5,930 nucleotides of DNA. Source: JAHFOW01 sp964370795. GTDB taxonomy: Bacteria > Planctomycetota > Brocadiia > Brocadiales > Brocadiaceae. The position numbers and the translations under genes were made by a program. The notes beneath the pieces were generated by a model that saw only the letters and a list, made by a program, of their open reading frames with translations, did not search any database and was not told the origin of the DNA. Where the stretch lies: positions 1 to 5,930 of the forward strand of contig CAYJME010000204.1 of NCBI GenBank assembly GCA_964370795.1. Reading direction: 5' to 3'. Positions 4,036 to 5,930 of this stretch are shown piece after piece. Position 1 is the stretch's first letter, and every line of letters starts with the position of its first letter.

Positions 4036-5930
4036 ACATATCAGGACCATTTATTCGCCGTCCTGTCATGACTACCCTCGTCATGGTTGGAATACTGCTC
4101 TTTGGTATTGCAGGATATAGATTCCTCCCGGTAAGCGATCTGCCCAACGTTGATTTTCCTACGCTTCTGGTAAGCGCTAACTTTCCCGGCGCCAGTTCAG
4201 AAACTATGGCATCAACCGTTGCAACTCCTCTGGAACGGCAGTTTTCAACGATTGAAGGCTTAGATGCCATGAATTCCACCAGTTCTCTGGGATACACCCA
4301 GATCACGCTCCAGTTTAACCTGAAAAGAGATCTTGACGCTGCCGCACAGGACGTACAAACGGCCATCGTTCAGGCTACGCCTTTTCTCCCTCATGATATG
4401 CCACAACCACCCACATACAAGAAGGTAAATCCCGCGGATCAACCCATTTTGTATATCGCCCTGACTTCACGGACGCTCCCTCTCTGGGAACTGAACGATT
4501 ATGCGGATACACTAATGGCACAGCGTATCTCTATGATTAGCGGTGTATCGCAGGTGCAGATTTTTGGACCGCAGAAGTATGCGGTTCGTGTTCAGCTTAA
4601 CCCCCATGCCCTGGCCAGCAAAGGAATCGGGATAGATACCGTGGAAGAGGCGCTGCGCAATGCAAACGTAAACTTGCCCACAGGAACACTGCAGGGAACC
4701 AATAAGGCATTTACCATCCTTGCTACCGGGCAACTATTCAAGGCAAGCGCTTACCGTCCCATTATTGTTACTTACCGTAACGGATTGCCAGTACACCTGG
4801 AAGAACTCGGAAGGGTTATTGACAGCGTTGAAAATGATAGAGCGGCCGCCTGGTATATAAATCATAACGGAAGCCAGCGGGCTATTGTGCTGGCAGTACA
4901 ACGCCAACCGGGAACAAATGCAGTAGCAGTAGCGGGCGCCGTGAAAAAACTCCTGCCCATCATCCAGTCGCATCTTCCGCCTTCTGTCGAATTGCATATT
5001 CTCTATGACCGTTCGGAATCAATTATGAAGTCGATCCACGAAGTAAAATTTACCATGATCCTGACTCTGGTTTTGGTAGTTATGACGATATTATTTTTCC
5101 TCCGCAATTTCTCGGCAACAGTAATTCCCAGTTTGGCGCTTCCCCTGTCTCTCATGGGTACCTTTGCAGTTATGTATCTCCTGAATTACAGCATGGACAA
5201 TCTTTCACTCGTTGCCTTGATTCTTGCCATAGGATTTGTGGTGGATGACGCCATTGTCATACTGGAAAACATCGTTCGTCATATGGAAATGGGGGAAAAA
5301 CCCCTCCATGCAGCGCTGAACGGTTCCAAAGAAATTAGTTTTACCATCCTCTCTATGACAATCTCGCTTGCTGCTGTCTTTATTCCCGTGTTATTTATGG
5401 GTGGAGTTGTAGGAAGGTTATTCCGTGAATTTGCAGTTACGCTCTGTGTGGCAATATTGATATCGGGTTTTGTTTCTCTCAGTCTTACGCCGATGCTGTG
5501 CAGCCGTTTCTTACGTCCACCGTCTGAAAAGAAACACGGACGTTTCTACAGCATCATTGAGAATTTTATCAATACCATGACGAATGCTTATGAATGGAGC
5601 CTCAGGTTTGCTTTAAAGCATCGTCTTTTTACCATGATAGTTTCCGGTATTGTTTTGTTAATTACGGGCTATTTATTTGTTACTGTCCCAAAGGGATTTC
5701 TTCCCAATGAAGATCAGGGTACAATCTTTGGCATTACAGAAGCACAACAAGGAATTTCTTTTGAAAATATGGTGCAGCTCCAGAAAGCAGTAGCAGAGAT
5801 CATTCGTAACGATCCAAATGTCAGGGATTTTTATTCAAGCGTTGGCAGTTCCAGTGTTACCGCGAGTCCCAATCAGGGCGTCTTGTTTATCCACTTAAAA
5901 CCCAGGCCTGTGCGGCGTCTCAGTTCTCTG
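4032..5930 (+). CDS. RND multidrug efflux transporter, HAE1 family, MdtB/MdtC-like (partial, 3' end off window)
   Basis: An inner-membrane drug/proton antiporter. The frame is open for 633 codons to the window edge; whole proteins have about 1030-1050 residues. It starts at TTG 4032, overlapping the adaptor stop (TTGA), with GGAGGA 8 bases upstream. The N-terminus NISGPFIRRPVMTTLVMVG leads into transmembrane helix 1 (about 12-30), as in all RND pumps. The first porter loop has DLPNVDFPTLLVSANFPGAS, then ETMASTVATPLERQF and SSLGYTQITLQF, which resemble MdtB/MdtC more than AcrB. Transmembrane helices follow from about residue 340. Helix 4 contains GFVVDDAIVILENI with Asp405 and Asp406, equivalent to the AcrB proton-relay pair. 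Further conserved stretches are GGVVGRLFREFAVTL (about 457-471) and PKGFLPNEDQG (about 553-563). The second half, including the conserved Lys of helix 10, lies outside the window. A heteromeric partner (as in MdtBC) could follow. Confidence 0.97.
   Translation, partial: MNISGPFIRRPVMTTLVMVGILLFGIAGYRFLPVSDLPNVDFPTLLVSANFPGASSETMASTVATPLERQFSTIEGLDAMNSTSSLGYTQITLQFNLKRDLDAAAQDVQTAIVQATPFLPHDMPQPPTYKKVNPADQPILYIALTSRTLPLWELNDYADTLMAQRISMISGVSQVQIFGPQKYAVRVQLNPHALASKGIGIDTVEEALRNANVNLPTGTLQGTNKAFTILATGQLFKASAYRPIIVTYRNGLPVHLEELGRVIDSVENDRAAAWYINHNGSQRAIVLAVQRQPGTNAVAVAGAVKKLLPIIQSHLPPSVELHILYDRSESIMKSIHEVKFTMILTLVLVVMTILFFLRNFSATVIPSLALPLSLMGTFAVMYLLNYSMDNLSLVALILAIGFVVDDAIVILENIVRHMEMGEKPLHAALNGSKEISFTILSMTISLAAVFIPVLFMGGVVGRLFREFAVTLCVAILISGFVSLSLTPMLCSRFLRPPSEKKHGRFYSIIENFINTMTNAYEWSLRFALKHRLFTMIVSGIVLLITGYLFVTVPKGFLPNEDQGTIFGITEAQQGISFENMVQLQKAVAEIIRNDPNVRDFYSSVGSSSVTASPNQGVLFIHLKPRPVRRLSSL

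Noticed and set aside
1..5930. CRISPR arrays, tRNA, rRNA or riboswitches
   Set aside because: I saw no regularly spaced direct repeats and no cloverleaf or rRNA-like conserved sequence on either strand. This is by eye only.

Overview
The window suggests a Gram-negative bacterium: it carries two lipoprotein signal peptides, a periplasmic adaptor and an inner-membrane RND pump. Base composition is moderate, with one very AT-rich gap. I cannot fix the taxon; an environmental chromosome (anammox planctomycete, Nitrospirae or Deltaproteobacteria type) is a weak guess. The window has two halves that meet at about 2100.

Left half (1-2103, minus strand): this looks like the edge of an integron gene-cassette array. 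Reading on the minus strand it holds (i) a cassette start core GTTGGGC at 2103-2097, preceded by a TATAAT box; (ii) a gene of about 256 codons, start 2062 and stop 1117, now broken; (iii) an attC-like segment from 1105 to 984 whose first core GCCCAAC is complementary to the cassette start; and (iv) a second gene from 947 running off the left edge, an unfamiliar secreted lipoprotein. The broken gene encodes a nucleoside 2-deoxyribosyltransferase/TIR-like Rossmann domain followed by a winged-helix-like C-terminal domain. It carries two lesions. One is a 172-bp MITE-like element with 18-bp terminal inverted repeats, inserted at a CTAG (or TA) target. The other is a single-base deletion near 1755. 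Removing the element with one target copy and restoring one base joins the frames into one family-like protein.

Gap (2104-2330): strongly AT-rich and without a convincing gene. It holds several palindromes, a likely outward promoter towards the cassettes and a likely promoter/operator for the regulator on the right.

Right half (2331-5930, plus strand): a compact efflux operon. It contains a TetR-family regulator, a lipoprotein membrane-fusion protein (MdtA/AcrA type) 4 bases downstream, and an RND transporter of the MdtB/MdtC (HAE1) type. The transporter's TTG start overlaps the adaptor's TGA stop, and the gene runs off the right edge after 633 codons. The regulator probably controls the operon and responds to a pump substrate. 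An outer-membrane channel gene is not in the window.

The most notable content is the MITE-interrupted TIR/NDT-like cassette gene, which can be reconstructed base by base. No complete new system is visible.
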